Positions 12,348-25,610 are shown, counted from the first letter of the stretch. The stretch is DNA of 64,000 nucleotides from Diadema setosum (GCF_964275005.1 NC_092702.1:33703816-33767815); one strand, 5' to 3'. Program-made: numbers and translations. The notes: a model not told the origin generated them from the letters alone.

Positions 12348-12749
12348 GTAAGTGCCAGAAATGCCATCGAGATAATTGATCACGACTATTCCCATGCTAC
12401 CAAAATGTCATGATATTCATAAACCCCTCTCGAGATCTGAAAAATTAAAATAACAGAGAAGAATGATTGAGAACAGTTAGATAATAAAAGTGTCAAATAC
12501 AATCGTAGAGTAGGAGTAGTCGTGGTTGTAGTTGTTAACGGGGTGAATGGTAGGGTTAAAGTTTAGGATGACATCAGTGATAGTGAGAAAAAACAACATC
12601 ACATGATTAGGATAAGGATGGTATCAGTGGTCATAGCTGTATCATTTCAAGTTCGTTATGACTGAGATTAGATACATGTACATGTGCACTGATGATGATT
12701 TGAAACCATAAATTAATGATGTTGCGATGTTAGCCTATCCTACAATATA

Positions 12750-13275
12750 CATATGAAATTAAAAGTTTGCTCGAAATCTTATAAAAATGAGGGAAGTTAT
12801 GAAACTTAAGTTTCACTAATTTCCACTAACAAGTTCCCGAACAGTCAATATGAATATGCAAATAAGCTTATGATGTCATCGCCTATCAAATTGCCTCGTA
12901 AGATTCTGAAATTTCCAGAACATTTATTCAAACACGATTTTGCCAAAGTCTCAAATCCTGATATATCTGACCCATCATTATTTTGAGTTATTTTGTAGAA
13001 AAAAAGATCACGTTTAACACGTTTATTGCAAAAAAAAACCTTAAAATTTTATCCTTTTTGTACACGATCAATGGAAAATTATTATATAATAACATCATCA
13101 GCTCACTCATTTGAAAGCTCATGATGATCAAGTGTTCGAGAACCATGTTTAGAAAATTAGAGAATCTTTAGAATTTCATAACTTACTTTTGTTTCGATTT
13201 TGATTGTGTTTTGCTTGTAAATGTGAACCTTTTCTTTTCAAACGAACTTTTAACTGGTCCAGAATTTCCCTTTAA
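12750..13275 (-). mobile_element. TTAA-flanked short element, family 1, copy 2 (gene A intron)
   Basis: It ends with ACTGGTCCAGAATTTCCC then TTTAA, the same terminus as the element at 3007. It shares internal sequence such as TATAAAAATGAGGGAAGTTA and CTCAAATCCTGATATATCTG. The left end is diverged and its boundary approximate. Confidence 0.5.
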
Positions 13276-13562
13276 GGGCGTATGGTGTTTCTAGTCGAAA
13301 TAATCTATGACCGTTTGTTTGATTCCTTTTTATCCAAACGTACAGTAGGTGATTAAACTCATAACCTTTGGCTTTAATGGGAACTCAAATGTGCCATGCA
13401 GCAAATGGAAATAAGTATCTTTCAAACGGAGCGTGAAAACGTTTTTGACTCTTGTAATTCACTAGTTTGGTTTCATCTCTTTCTACGATCACATTCTTGT
13501 CTTCATATCTTATTGTATCTCACTATTTTCGTCTTTCTCTCTCACACACACACGTACTGCAG

Positions 13563-13867
13563 CCGTGATCGCCATCAGCATCGCAGGCGGCATCGTCATC
13601 GTGGTTCTCGCAGCCGTCGTCTTCTACATCTTCTACGAGCTCTACTGCAGAAAGTACTACGGGCGCCACGAGGATGAGGAGAAGGAAAGTCGGAAGAGGA
13701 GCGCCAGGTCGAGGCGCAGGAGGCCGAGAACGGCGAACCAAACCATGCCATCCGCCGACAGCATGCAGGCGCCGGAGCGAGCGTTGCCCGGAAGTCTCAA
13801 AGTTGCCTTACCACCGGAGGATACGTCTGTCTCAATAACACCGCCTTATGGAAATGGGAACATATGA
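13563..13867 (+). CDS. Gene A, terminal coding exon: membrane segment and charged tail
   Basis: The acceptor is ...ACTGCAG at 13556-13562. The split codon G|CC gives Ala12, and the frame runs to TGA at 13865-13867. Residues about 12-36 form one hydrophobic segment (starts AVIAISIAGG, ends VVFYIFY). A cysteine follows near residue 40, then a mixed acidic/basic stretch (HEDEEKESRKR) and an arginine cluster (RSRRRRPR). The tail ends in a Pro/Ser/Thr-rich region. The exon is clearly richer in G+C than the AT-rich DNA on both sides, which supports coding. A single pass with a basic cytoplasmic flank suggests a type III signal-anchor protein at the cell surface or in the endomembrane system. Genes B and C have the same layout. 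The exact role is unknown. Confidence 0.6.
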
Positions 13868-14885
13868 CGCCCCCCTCAATGTTCATATTTAACTCATAAC
13901 TTAGAGACATATATAATATTTTTATTTATTCTAATTTGAATGCAATGTATTAATGCCGTGCAAGAGCATGTGGTTAAAGAGAGGCTTTCAGAGGTAACAA
14001 AATGTTGTTGTTCATGAGCCGTGGAACGGGGATGGGGGATGGGGAATGGGGCTTCAGTGTGTTCGCGCGAACCCCACGAGGAACAGTAAGAAAGGCCCCT
14101 TAATTAGGACGGTCTGCCCCTCTCATAACATTCCACGGCTTCTGTAGCTGTAGTACAGCTTTCCTTCATGTTACCTGCGTTTTTCATTCGAAATGTCACG
14201 CATCTTCCGCCCCGAAAATATCCCACCTATTGGCCAGGAAAAAAAAAACTGGTCCAAAGAGTAAGGCAAGTTATGTCAAGACTCATAGTTATCATCAGTA
14301 CTATGTCGAAGGAGATGAAGAGCGGATGGAGCGGAGCATGAATGCATTTTACCTGGATATTTTTTTAATGTCCGACTGATTTCACCCCTAGCTGTGTATG
14401 TGTGCGTTGTAGTAAATGTAGTTTTGTTGTTATTGTTCTCGAGAAGCAACTCACTTACAACTGTAACACACGTGTTACGCGTGATAATGACTTTGTTTAA
14501 CGAGCAACCCAGATTGAGAAAACACTTGTGGAGCAGTCGTCATTGTCACTACCGAAAAAGAAACATACATTGCCTTTCCATATTGCCATGCAGCATATCA
14601 TGCCACTGAATGTAATCATTTTCCGCAAAAGCATATGGCGAGGCAAACGTGTTTGAAATGTATTCTGAGAGTTGTTGAAATAACTAAAAACATCGTTACG
14701 GTGCAGGTGAAGTATATGCGAATGACATAATTTGGTACATGTCCTGATCGTGCACTGTCGTGTGTTGGAGGTGTACCCAGTGCACTTCCCACGCAATGAT
14801 TTCGAACACAGTACGATCGTGCGAAAACAAAAAGGAATCTATTATTCGCTTTCAAGGACGACACTATTATTGAATAGTTTCTTAC

Positions 14886-14891
14886 AATAAA
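14886..14891 (+). terminator. Possible poly(A) signal for gene A
   Basis: An AATAAA hexamer lies about 1.0 kb after the gene A stop codon, followed by GT-rich sequence. This is weak evidence, because AATAAA is frequent in AT-rich DNA. Confidence 0.25.
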
Positions 14892-16101
14892 GATAAATGT
14901 ATGCATTGTACATTGTTAATGATGATATTACACCGTAATGTTTGTTCTGGAGTGTTTTTCTAGAGTGCTCAATGGAGTGTTTTCATTAAATTATGTACAA
15001 GGACTATTGTTGATAACGAATGTATTTGCAAAAATTTGTTGGTTTTTTTTTCATCTCAGCCAAATTTGTAGAGGATGTGTGCAGACAACAGTGAGTTGAA
15101 GAATCATATTGTAGGTTGTTGTTGTTTTTTATTTCTCGCTGTATTATATGAAGCCAACAGAATCATTCGAGAATAAAAAAAACAAAAACAACAGCGATAA
15201 CTCTGTGATAATTTTCCACAGTGATTATAGATGGTGTTTTCAAGAGAGAAGAAATATTATGTAATCAAGCTACTTTTCAAGCATTACACAGAAATTCTCG
15301 GTTTTTATATGTGTGTGAATGTTTAAAGACAAGTTTTGCTATGTTCTTTGCTATTATAACATTATTTCTATTTGATTCTGACAGATAATATGTTTAGACC
15401 GTCAGTTGCTCCCAATAGGCAGCACATAAGTTCTTGAAAGTTACACTCTCGAAAAGTCGAGTCACCGTACAAGGTAAATTTTACGATGAAGAATAAATAG
15501 GAGTATTTCTATTTCCCATGGCAAAGGCATGCAGGCTACAAAAAGGGGGAGCCGGGGAGGGGATAAAAAAACTTTCTTTCTCGTGGCAAAAGAGGGCTTG
15601 AAGCTAAAGAGGTAGGGGTGATATGACTCGAAACTTGCGGTTTGTACATTGTATTTTCTATGCACTTAGCATATCCAGATAGAGAGAAAAAGGGAGAGGA
15701 GGAAGGAGAGATATTTTGTCACCCTAATACGGAACTCCACAAACCTTTCGACTAACCAAACAAAACTATGCAACCATCCGGCTGAACTCCACTGAATGGT
15801 CACTTGCTTCTGCCCGAGTCACTTCACTGCTCATGCGGGGTATTGTACGCCTTATTTGCTTGGACTTCGCAATACCAGATGGAGATTAAGAGTTGTGCAG
15901 AGCTTTTATCTTCGTTTTAAGGTGTTAGGAATTTTGCTTATGGTAAGAAAGTATCACGACTCCTTTTTGAGAAACATTGCATTAAAGATCCTAATCAATT
16001 TGATTCTACTGATGAAAATGTATATTTTGTGGTATTGTTTATTTATCAGTTAATCAGGGCCATAAAGTTGCCTCCTTGGTGCTGGAACACTGTTTTCCCA
16101 G

Positions 16102-16170
16102 ATGGCCGCGGAAGGAGGAATCACTACGCCGAGTATTGTCAGTAATATTATGTGTCAAGAAGACTGGTTT
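16102..16170 (+). other. Candidate orphan first exon
   Basis: ATG opens MAAEGGITTPSIVSNIMCQE and then DWF plus one base before GTAAAA (phase 1). The start resembles the gene B N-terminus (MAEG) and the phase matches the A/B/C junctions. No partner exon with a membrane segment was found nearby, and the donor is weak. Confidence 0.2.
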
Positions 16171-17094
16171 GGTAAAACCCTTGCCCGAAGATGTTCATAT
16201 CTGGCAGAACACCTGGGACGCAGGTCTTCCTTTGATAATGAAAATAATATAAAACAACTCTTTCTTATTAAACATTTTTATAGAAACCTGATCAAAGCGC
16301 TATAACAACATTAACAACCATCAAAATTTGCTTAGAACAAACTTCTCTCTCTCCGGGTGTACAACGAAATAAATTTGTATGATTAAGATTCTGATCCTTG
16401 ATATTATTATTGTTATTGTTATCATTATTATTATTATCATTATTATTATTATCATTATTATTATTATCATTACTATTTGCACATATTCAAAGTTCGGGGT
16501 TGGAGTAGCCTATATCTACCCATTAAAGACCACTGTCGTAACGTGCTAGAATGTACGAATATTTCCTTGACTTTTATCAATCATTCTCGGCAGCTCTATC
16601 TCCATCAATGAACATTATTGGAGTTACGATACTTCGTTCCACTGCGGCACTGCTAACCTTCTTCCTTGCCAGCACTCGTTGTTGCTATGTCGGGCATATC
16701 ACTGACAGGCTTCAGGGCTTGTCATGATGGACGGGCTTCTTCCCCCCCCCCCCCCCCCCGAGATATACTCGAGATTTTGACACTTCTTGTATTAGTGGTC
16801 AGAAGGCCTTTGACCTGTTTTAGTGGTCGGAAGGCCTCTCATGTTCAATTTGAATTTCGCTTTGCTCATATGGTCAAACTTGTATTTCTTGTTTTCGTTT
16901 GTTTCTTTTTTTTACTTGTATCGAATGGATTTATGAGTTATGTGACGTGGTAGCTATGATAAGGAAGCAATAGATGCTTGTAGTGAGCAACCATAAAACC
17001 AATGTTGAAGTCCCTTCCGAAAGATTAGGGGATGATGAATTAACTACTAGTATGAGGAGCAACGAGGATAAAGAATGAAATACTTTGCAGAAGA

Positions 17095-17165
17095 ACACGA
17101 TCCGCCCCTGTCAGGGGAATCGATCCAAGAACCTCATGGTTGATTGCTTCTGATCTTAACCACTC
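17095..17165 (-). mobile_element. tRNA-like SINE head, degraded
   Basis: On the reverse strand there is a box-A-like AGAGTGGTTAAG and about 30 bases on a box-B-like TTGGATCGATTCCCC, flanked by imperfect stem sequence (CAGGGGCGGATC). It could be a SINE head or a tRNA relic. Confidence 0.4.
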
Positions 17166-17169
17166 TTGC

Positions 17170-18352
17170 TTCGACTTTTTGTAATTCATAATAATGTCGC
17201 CTTTCCCTCAATGATAAAGACTGCATGGAGTATGTGAATGCACCTAGTATGTCAAGATTATGCCAGAGAAAACAATTTAAAGAATCACGTTTCAATATTA
17301 CAGGGAAGAGGCAATCCTCACTTCGAGAACTGTTCAAATGTCAGTGTTGAGCAAATCACAAATGCTTCTGAAATGCGGCTACAGTTCTTTGTATACTAAG
17401 TAGTATATCAAGACATTTTCTGCATGCTCACGATTGGTTATGATTTGTGTAGGAAGCTAACGCTGCGCTGATTATTTGTATCATCCTTTGGTCATATCAA
17501 TGCTTTGCTATACTAGTAATATATGCAGTATTAATGATCCAACGATATGTCAAAAAGATATGCGCAGTTCATGATAAAAGCTCCTCGTGATTAGAAATGG
17601 AAAATTGATGTTGAAGTATGCTGAGATATTTGTGCCTTGTCTGGTATAAAAACAACTGACCTCTGTAGAAGATTACGTAGCGATCTGTGTACGAAACAGG
17701 CGCAGCAAAGACGACTATAAGTGCAAATTTTCATAACGTTTCGAAGGAAGGCATTTAATGCGTGGAACACGAACAAGTCCATTACACGGATGACATACAG
17801 AAATCCCACTTCTGCGTAATACAGTATATAGTGTTCCAGTGTTGATGGACCTAAACATTATCCCCTTGACTGATGTGACAGTAAATACAATGAAGTTGGG
17901 ATGAAATGGTCAAATATGGAGTAAAATAGGGTATGTCGTGATAGATGTTCAGGTTCATGCATGTATTCATTCCTTGACATGAATATTTGTCTTCAAAAAA
18001 AGAAAGAAACGAAATATAAACTCTTTGTATTCTATCACCTACACTGTACGGATATTCGAGTGAAAGTATTTTGTATTTGTATTGACGAACTAAATATCTG
18101 ACATAACATGAGCGGTGGTTGTACTGTGAGGGACTGTTGGCTTGGTGTATTAGAGTGGACATTTAATAGTGAGTATCGTGACATTCATTTCTACGTCAAA
18201 CCATGGAGCTACTACACTGTAATAGTGGTAGTAGTAGTATATATATAGTAGTAGTAGAAGTAGTAGTAATTCCATGGTATAAGATTCAAAGGAGAACTAT
18301 GCAGTTTGCTCAAACAGAGCGCATCCTTATAATATGATATATAATTATAATG

Positions 18353-18385
<33 letters not shown>

Positions 18386-18387
18386 GC

Positions 18388-18450
<63 letters not shown>

Positions 18451-19124
18451 AGAGAGGGGAAGACAGAGAAGATAGAGACAGTGTCAGAGTGTGTATGTGT
18501 ATGTGTTTTGTTACGATATTATAATATATGTTATAACATACGAGATAATAAGATAACATTATACATACAATGCATGTAACATTATCATCATATGTTTTGT
18601 GTATCATAGGCTAACTTGTATGTGGAGAGTATGGGTGTTTGTGTAACAATGCGAAGACAAAAAAAAAAAATCTCAATCATTGTCAATGCTGAAGCATTGT
18701 CACACATCACAATCTTGCCTAATGAGAAGGGAACAGATATACACGTACTATTATTTCCTGTCTTATTTTACTTCTTCAGAGGAATTACACACATCGATTC
18801 ATACTCAGGTCCATTATCAATGATTATATCAATATGCTTGCAGAACAGACAAAATCGTGACTTAACACCTCGTCTATTCACAATTGAATGCCTCGATACG
18901 TAAATTTGTCCAGTGAAAAGTTAACCAGATGCACGAAAGGAGAAATATTTCCCATACCTGTTTCTTTTATAAGTCTGCATCATCTTTTTCCACCTCGCCT
19001 ATTATCTGTCACTCGATGTTAATTCAATCAGTGACTCCTTTCACGCCTCAGAGTATGATAAAAAAAGATGATGTTTTGATAACCTGGTATACAGCTGCGC
19101 AACAAATTAGCCGCATGCAGCATT

Positions 19125-19163
<39 letters not shown>

Positions 19164-19690
19164 TTGAAACTTGGGTACGGTTGTGTCACTTGAATAAGGA
19201 GTTTTCGCGGTCTGTATTGTGCCGATGAGGGGAAAATGTTTGACCGGAATTTAACATTCTATAATCATATATTATACACAAGAAATACGTACGTAGAGTG
19301 GACTAATATCGCTGGTAGGCTTGACCTTCTTCACTCCCGGTATTACTGTGTACCGTACATACTTTTCTGCAAAGGCTAAAATGTGAAAAGTGAGTAATGT
19401 TGACATTGTATCCGTATTTTCGCCCCATGAATAAAAACAGTGTTTGCACACTCACTGCTGTATGCGCAAATAGGGCCAGCCCCAAGATTCTTTTTCTTTC
19501 TTTTAAGGGGGGGGGGGGGGGGTACATGGTTTGCCAGCAGACGGCTGAACAAACGTTTCCCTTTATTACCCAATTTGTAAATAGAATTGATTCTGACCTC
19601 ATGAATCAACTGGCATTTAAGGCTAAAGTGCAGCGATTTCCGCTGATTTAAGAATCTATCCAGAGGATTGGGCTCGCGCGACTTTAGGGT
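17170..19690. other. Non-coding interval with simple repeats
   Basis: (AT)n then (GA)n at 18353-18446, poly-T at 19128-19160 and poly-G at 19507-19522. No exon was recognised. Confidence 0.4.
18353..18446 (+). repeat. Compound (TA)n(GA)n microsatellite
   Basis: Alternating TA to about 18412 with small interruptions, then GA repeats. Confidence 0.95.
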
Positions 19691-19890
19691 TATTATACAG
19701 ATATTGACTTACCAGAGGTGGAATATAACATTTGAGATCCTCGCGGGAAGTTATATTTTTGTCGAGGATTATTATATTTTTCCGAAGCGCGTAGCGCTGA
19801 GGAAAAATATAGTATTCCGAGACAAAATATATAACTTCCCAAGGGAAATTAAATGTTATATTCCTACCGAAGGAAAAAGTCAATATCTGT
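19690..19890. mobile_element. Fold-back (long inverted repeat) element
   Basis: The left arm (AGATATTGACTTACC, then GGAATATAACATTTGAG) pairs with the right arm (TTAAATGTTATATTCC, then AAAAAGTCAATATCTG). The centre is at CCGAAGCGCGTAGCGCTG. The arms are about 90 bases with mismatches. It looks like a MITE; open frames on both strands across it are by-products. Confidence 0.65.
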
Positions 19891-20984
19891 TATATTATAT
19901 GACCTACAGTACAAGAAATAAACTGCTGTATAGGCCCTAAAGCAAAACGACTAGGTCTAGAAACACTACTCCTTTGCATGAACGCGCGTACCGCATGACA
20001 ACAGTGCGCTAGTGCCAGTGGTATTCAATCGAGCCACAAGTAACCTGTTGATACGTAGATCTAACTCCGATGGCTTTCACGTAGGCCTACCGGGAATTCG
20101 TTCTTCCGTGGAGTACGACCGTTGCCTGTTTATCACAAAGTAATTTCTAGAACAGTCGTTAATCAATCGTACGTAGGGCCTAGTTTCGTAGCGGTAGAGC
20201 CAGATTTTGTAATGAGAGATGTAAAAATTGTAGAAGACTAGACCAAATGCCGCTTTTGGTCTGGGTAAAGCAAGCTTGTTGACATAACATTTGTTTGTGG
20301 TGATGTATGAGAATGTGAACTTTCTGATAATGTAGGGCCTAATCTCTTCTGCCTGCGGTCACTGGTACTTATAAGAGCTGTTTAGACTACGGACCTGGCC
20401 CTGGTCCAGGTCCTGCGCTAGTAGCATAAAAGTAGCATAAAAACTTACTCAGTTCAGGCTCTGGTAATGTAATGGGAAATCCTTTGGCTTTCCTGTCACG
20501 ACTGTCTAACATTGATTGGAGTAGGAGCTATCAGGACAACAAAATTTCTCTCTAACAAGCGAAGGGCAGCTGCTCATCAAAGCTGCCATGCCAGTTTGAC
20601 GAAAACAAATCAGTTGCAATTTCGTGATTCGCGCTTGCAGTGTTCTAGCGTGTGTCAGTGTGATGCTCATTTAATACCGCTAGCGCATTCTGTAAACGTA
20701 AGTGGTATGGTGCGTGTGGTCGGTCGACCGGTCACGATTACATTCGTAAGTATGTGTGTGTGTGTGTGCAAAGCGTCTCTGTGTATGTTGCGCGCATCAT
20801 AACAATTGATTTTTGATTACGTCACCCCTCCAGATATAACGCCATTTGTTTAACGTAGTCGCTGTTATATTCCATGATTGTACGTAATTTACGTCATGTT
20901 ATGAAATATAACGCTTCTCATCCTTGTGAACATGGTCACGTGACAGCATTTTGACCAATCACACATTGGTATCTATATAGGTCA

Positions 20985-22260
20985 TATAATATTATATATA
21001 TAGTGCATGAGGCTGAATGCACTATAACAATATAAGCACCGACAAATTCTGAATTTGCCCCGAAGGCCAGTTATATTCAATGAGGCCGCAGGCCGAATTG
21101 AATATAATTGCCTGAGGGCAAATTCAGAATTTGGAGGTGCTTGGTACTTGTTATAGTGCAATAAGATGTCATGCACTATGTGATATATAAAATAGCATAC
21201 ATACCCAGGCAAGATAAGCCTAGATCATTTCTAACAGTTACACGTGTCTACACAAACAATAATACCAGTTTCTTTCAACCTGTGTGGACAAAATCCTGAA
21301 GATCCAAATTCAACTAGGCCTATAGAGTCTAGGGTCTACGTGGTTGTATATAACGTTTTCTAGGCCCTACGATAGGTTAGGTCTAGGCCTGTAGGGGCCC
21401 TGGCCTAACGTTTTTATACTAGATCTACATACACTGTACTGTACGTCACTTGCGAGCGACAGAGCTAGTTAACACTTGACCCTACAATAGGTCTACCATG
21501 GATCTAACAGTAACACTAACAGTAACACGTTAGACGCCCTACTTACTGCACTGTGGGTCCAGGACCAGGACTAGATGATGTTTTGTAGGATTAGGGATCT
21601 ACTGGATTTAAACACAAGGCTCGTGCCAGGCCCCATTGCTACACATGCGGATTCCGAGAGTGTGTTGTGAATGTCGTAGTAAAGTTCATAGCGTAGCGTG
21701 ATCAAAGAGCGCTTAGCGTATACTGTACACACCACACACTGCCCATTTCCACGGCGCACTTCCGCGTAGAATGTACGGAGAAAGCGGCACAAATCTTGGG
21801 TTGACTTGCTCAGTAATATCGGTCGGATTGATTCCTTTTTTCAGAACAGTAGGAGTCCAAAATTCGTAGGGCGTATTTGATGGCATCCTTTGTGTCCTTA
21901 TTGTCTAAGATACTGTTTATATAGATAAGTCTCTCTAAAAGTAGCGAACCTGTTCATTTCAGCTTCCATGTTTAAATCTACCGCTGAAAGTCTAGTCCCA
22001 CACAGATAAGTTGCTGGCATAGCCAGCCTGCGAGAATTGAGAATAACGATAATATCGAGCAAAGCATATCGCGGTTGTGGCGCAATCGCGTTGATAAGGT
22101 GCGGGATTCAAGTACTCGATGATTAAAATGAGGGAGCAAAAACCGATATCAAATCGATAGTGGGTTATCGTTTGCAATCGTTATATTTTGCGTGCACTAT
22201 AACTTTTGTCATGCACTGCCGGCCTGTATCATAAGTATGTATGCTATTTTATATAATGCT
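20985..22260. mobile_element. Nested inverted-repeat region
   Basis: An inner fold-back at 21020-21165 pairs GAATGCACTATAACAA and AATTCTGAATTTGCCC with their inverses. A second, outer pair (ATATAAAATAGCATACATAC near 21186 and its inverse near 22232) brackets about 1 kb of unrelated sequence. Copies of TGCACTATAAC and CATGCACT recur at the edges. It could be one element inserted in another. Confidence 0.5.
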
Positions 22261-22299
22261 ATATATTCTGCAATGCTATATATTCTGCAGATAAATGAT

Positions 22300-23120
22300 T
22301 TCTTGACGCATGCGCAGTACTGTACATCCTTGGTTTTCAGCAGTGTGATGCAAAACATCGCGTAGTCCACACTGTACTTGCGCAACTTGAACACATTATA
22401 CTGTGGACACATCAAAAGTGCTAAAACGCCAATAAAGAAATGGCGTCTGGACTATGCTAGTTTGGAAGAGATTAACAGTAAAATCATCAGTGAATGCGTT
22501 CTTTCTGGCTGTCTACTGCGTTTTTGTATTGCAACAGGTTATATCGTGAATTTATCAAGATAAGTTGCTCCATCGATGTCCTTGAAAACTCACGAATACA
22601 TTCTCTGTAGTTATGGTTAAGGTGGTACCTTCGCGGTAGGCAAGTAATATATCCCTTATATTGCTCATTGCAAATACACGTAGCCTTCTTCCCTTACACA
22701 TCATGAGGGGTTTTAATCCGAATCAATTATTGTTTGGGAAAAAAAAGAGATATTTCCAGTCGTAAACACCTGGCAAGGTCACTTATGTGTAAATGAAAGG
22801 TTTCCCAGTAATTCATCCTCTTTTCCGGATTACTAACAAGGACAATGAGTGATAGTCGTGATGAAAAAAAAAAAAAAATCAGAGAAATGAGCAGTTCCTG
22901 TCATTACTTTGCAGAGACGGAGTACTTTAAAATATAGATCACGTGTCAAAAGATTGAGGTATAGTTTTGTATTTTTTTTTTTTTTTATTCACGGGAATTT
23001 TCATATAGGTCGCCAGTGTCGCAAAATGGACAGAACAATAGCAACCTTGTGGTGGATCATGCCTTCCATCATCTGATCATGCATATTAAAGGGTTGTGAA
23101 TAATTATTTTTTTCAATTCA
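22300..23120. other. AT-rich interval, nothing seen
   Basis: It has a poly-A run (22864-22877) and a poly-T run (22973-22986). No gene or clear repeat boundary. Confidence 0.4.
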
Positions 23121-23124
23121 AATC

Positions 23125-23690
23125 CTTTAGGAGGGGTGTTTAGTATTAGTTTTACCAGAGATTCGTTGATCAGAAAATGAAATAAGGTTTGGTATTTTGA
23201 AGATTCGATGAAATTCGAAAATTAAATTAGGTTCGTTATTCCGAAGGTTCGTTATTCCGAAAATGACAACCCCCCCCCCCCCAAAAAAAAAAAAAAAAAT
23301 CAACAACACGTTATTCCAAAGGTTCGTTAATCCGAAGATGAAATAAGGTTCGCAATTTTGAAGGTTCGTTAGTATGCAACTTCTTTTCATTTGTGATTAA
23401 CGAAACCTTCAGAATAACAAACCTTATTTCGTTTTCAGATCAACGAACATCAGGAATAACGAATCTTTTTAATGACGAGGCTTATTTTTATTTTCGGACA
23501 ACGACACTTCAGAATAACGAACCTTCGGAATACCGCCTTAAATGTTTGGATTAACAAACCCCCATATTTTCGGATTAACGAATATCTACGTATACATAGT
23601 TTGTGAGATTCAGAATAAAAAAAAATCTTCGGAATAGCAAACTTATTTCGTTTTCGGATCAACACTCAAATTAACTGATATCACTCGCTT
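23125..23690. mobile_element. Inverted array of 'GGTTCGTTATTCCGAA' units
   Basis: The left half carries GGTTCGTTATTCCGAA-like units in one direction and the right half the inverse (TTCGGAATAACGAACC-like). They are spaced by AATAAGG/CCTTATT words, with a C10/A17 tract between. A fold-back repeat. Confidence 0.65.
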
Positions 23691-23792
23691 CCGCAGTGGG
23701 ATTTTAAATTTTATTGCACATGCATTACAATCATGCATACATGGGTTAAAAGGGACATTATGACAAAAAAATTTTTTTCGAGAAGTTATACG

Positions 23793-23866
23793 CGTGGATC
23801 AGGATCCGAGACCATGAACTATTGTTTGAAGATCCCTCATTCTTAACAACTACACCACAGAGTTCG
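23793..23866 (-). mobile_element. tRNA-like SINE head, degraded
   Basis: The reverse strand reads CTGTGGTGTAGTTGTTAAG (box A, TGGTGTAGTTG fits TRGYNNANNNG). It then has GGTCTCGGATCCTGATCC in the box-B position. No convincing acceptor stem is present. Confidence 0.4.
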
Positions 23867-23869
23867 AAT

Positions 23870-25610
23870 TATTAGAAATTGATTGTAATGACTTAAAGGA
23901 TGGAGGAAATCAGAGAAACAGGCAGAATACATTGCGGAGTTTGTACCCGGAAGAAAAAGAGAGCCCTTTTTTTCTGTCCATTAGCACGATCAAAAGACTG
24001 ACCAGCACTTCACACTAATCTATGTGTATAGCTCAGTTTACGCTGCAAGGTCCCTTAAAGGTTCATCCAGGTACTTAATTCCATTTGACTGGTCACAAGC
24101 GTTGGAGATGGCATTGGCGATTCAGGTTAAACTTGGGACGCACGACACCTCTGTCATCCTCATGCCCTTACTGTATTTCAATAATGAGTTTGTTTGGAAG
24201 CTCGGAACACTGCGTGCGTGGGATGTCACTGTCGAAGTGTGAGCTGTGTGAATGTCGCGGCCGTAGCATTGTCTGTCTATTGCGCTATACTGAGATATTA
24301 TTATATCCTCGACGTGCTTTGAGCGGCGCGATATTCATTGTTTCTCTTCGTGTAAACACCTAATCATCTCTCCAATATCTCTTGATATTCCATATAAAGC
24401 GCTATCTCTTGAAAGGAAAGTAAAGAAAATGATAACAAAAAATACGATCAACTTTGGTCTACAAGATGGACCGCACTTCAAACGTTGATGTTGTTGCTGT
24501 TGTTGTTGTGTTTGAGGCGCGTCATTCATACAAGTTTTTTTTTCCATACAAGTAACTTCGCATAAAGGTGTGGCAGACAGAGAATGTCGAAGGAATCGGA
24601 AATGGGGGACTTCGCAGTTCCAGGTTTTCGGATTTGCAGATCATTGTTATCATGGTGGTTTTGTTTTTGTTTTGTTTGGTTTTTTTCCGCCCGAAGAGGG
24701 TTACTGTTCGTAGATGTGCCGGTACTTAAATCCGTAAAGACTCAAAAATGCGCTGCGTCATGGGACGTGTGCCCCTGTACGTTATGTGAAGAAAGAGACG
24801 CTTAAAACTGTATTCCTAGTATCTCTTCAATGTATTCATGAGAAATTATAAAATCTACTTTAATGACAAATTATGCTAGGAATCAACTTCACTATTTTCT
24901 TAACATTGCTAAAAATCTGTAATCGAGCGTATCATTTCCGACATGTGTCATTTATTCAACAACTGGCAGGATGATTGCTCCAGATGGCATGAGATGTTCT
25001 TGAAGAAAAGAAAACATAAACTTGGAAAAAAAAAAGAAAATCACCTGTGATTAGCATGAATTCCTCAAAGAAGAGTTGATAATGTAAAAATATTGAGGCA
25101 GTAATGAAGATTAACCGTTATGATATCCATACTTCTTGTTTTGCGTCACAAGTCTTTCCCTATCTCTACGTCTATAGTTATAAAAAAAATGTGGCAGGAA
25201 GAAAGTTTGCATAAGTTTCAATCTGAATAAAAGTCTTTGTGTGACTTTTATTTACTTTAAGTTCACCTTGTCTCAGAAAGTAATGAGCTCTGATGGCATT
25301 AAGGTAACATAATATAGTTTATTTAACACGAGCATTTATATCTCGCCACTGTGTTATCACCTCCCTCTTGTTACATTGCCCGGAGTTGCACGACCTAAAA
25401 AGCCAGTGAAGTCAAGCTTGTGATGTCAACATGTATTGTCAGGAAGTGTCTGTGTTGTATTATATATCATTTACAGCTGCTAATTGGATTTATGAGCTCT
25501 TTGAGTGAGTATCTTAGTAGCAACATTCCTTACTTTAGACAGGAAATGGTGCAAGGGAACAACAATCGTTTACACGCCGTAGATCATCCTAAACGGACCA
25601 AGGGGAGGAC
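23870..25610. other. Interval before gene B, nothing firm
   Basis: A 73-codon frame at 24584-24805 contains a hydrophobic stretch made of TTTTG/GGTTTT repeats and is probably chance. No RNA gene or repeat boundary was recognised. Confidence 0.35.

Larger units (their letters stand above)
13868..17090. other. Interval after gene A: 3' UTR candidate, then no clear gene
   Basis: Includes the possible poly(A) signal at 14886, an (ATT)n-type tract at 16400-16471 and poly-C at 16742-16759. The weak candidate first exon at 16102 lies here. No other supportable exon. Confidence 0.4.
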
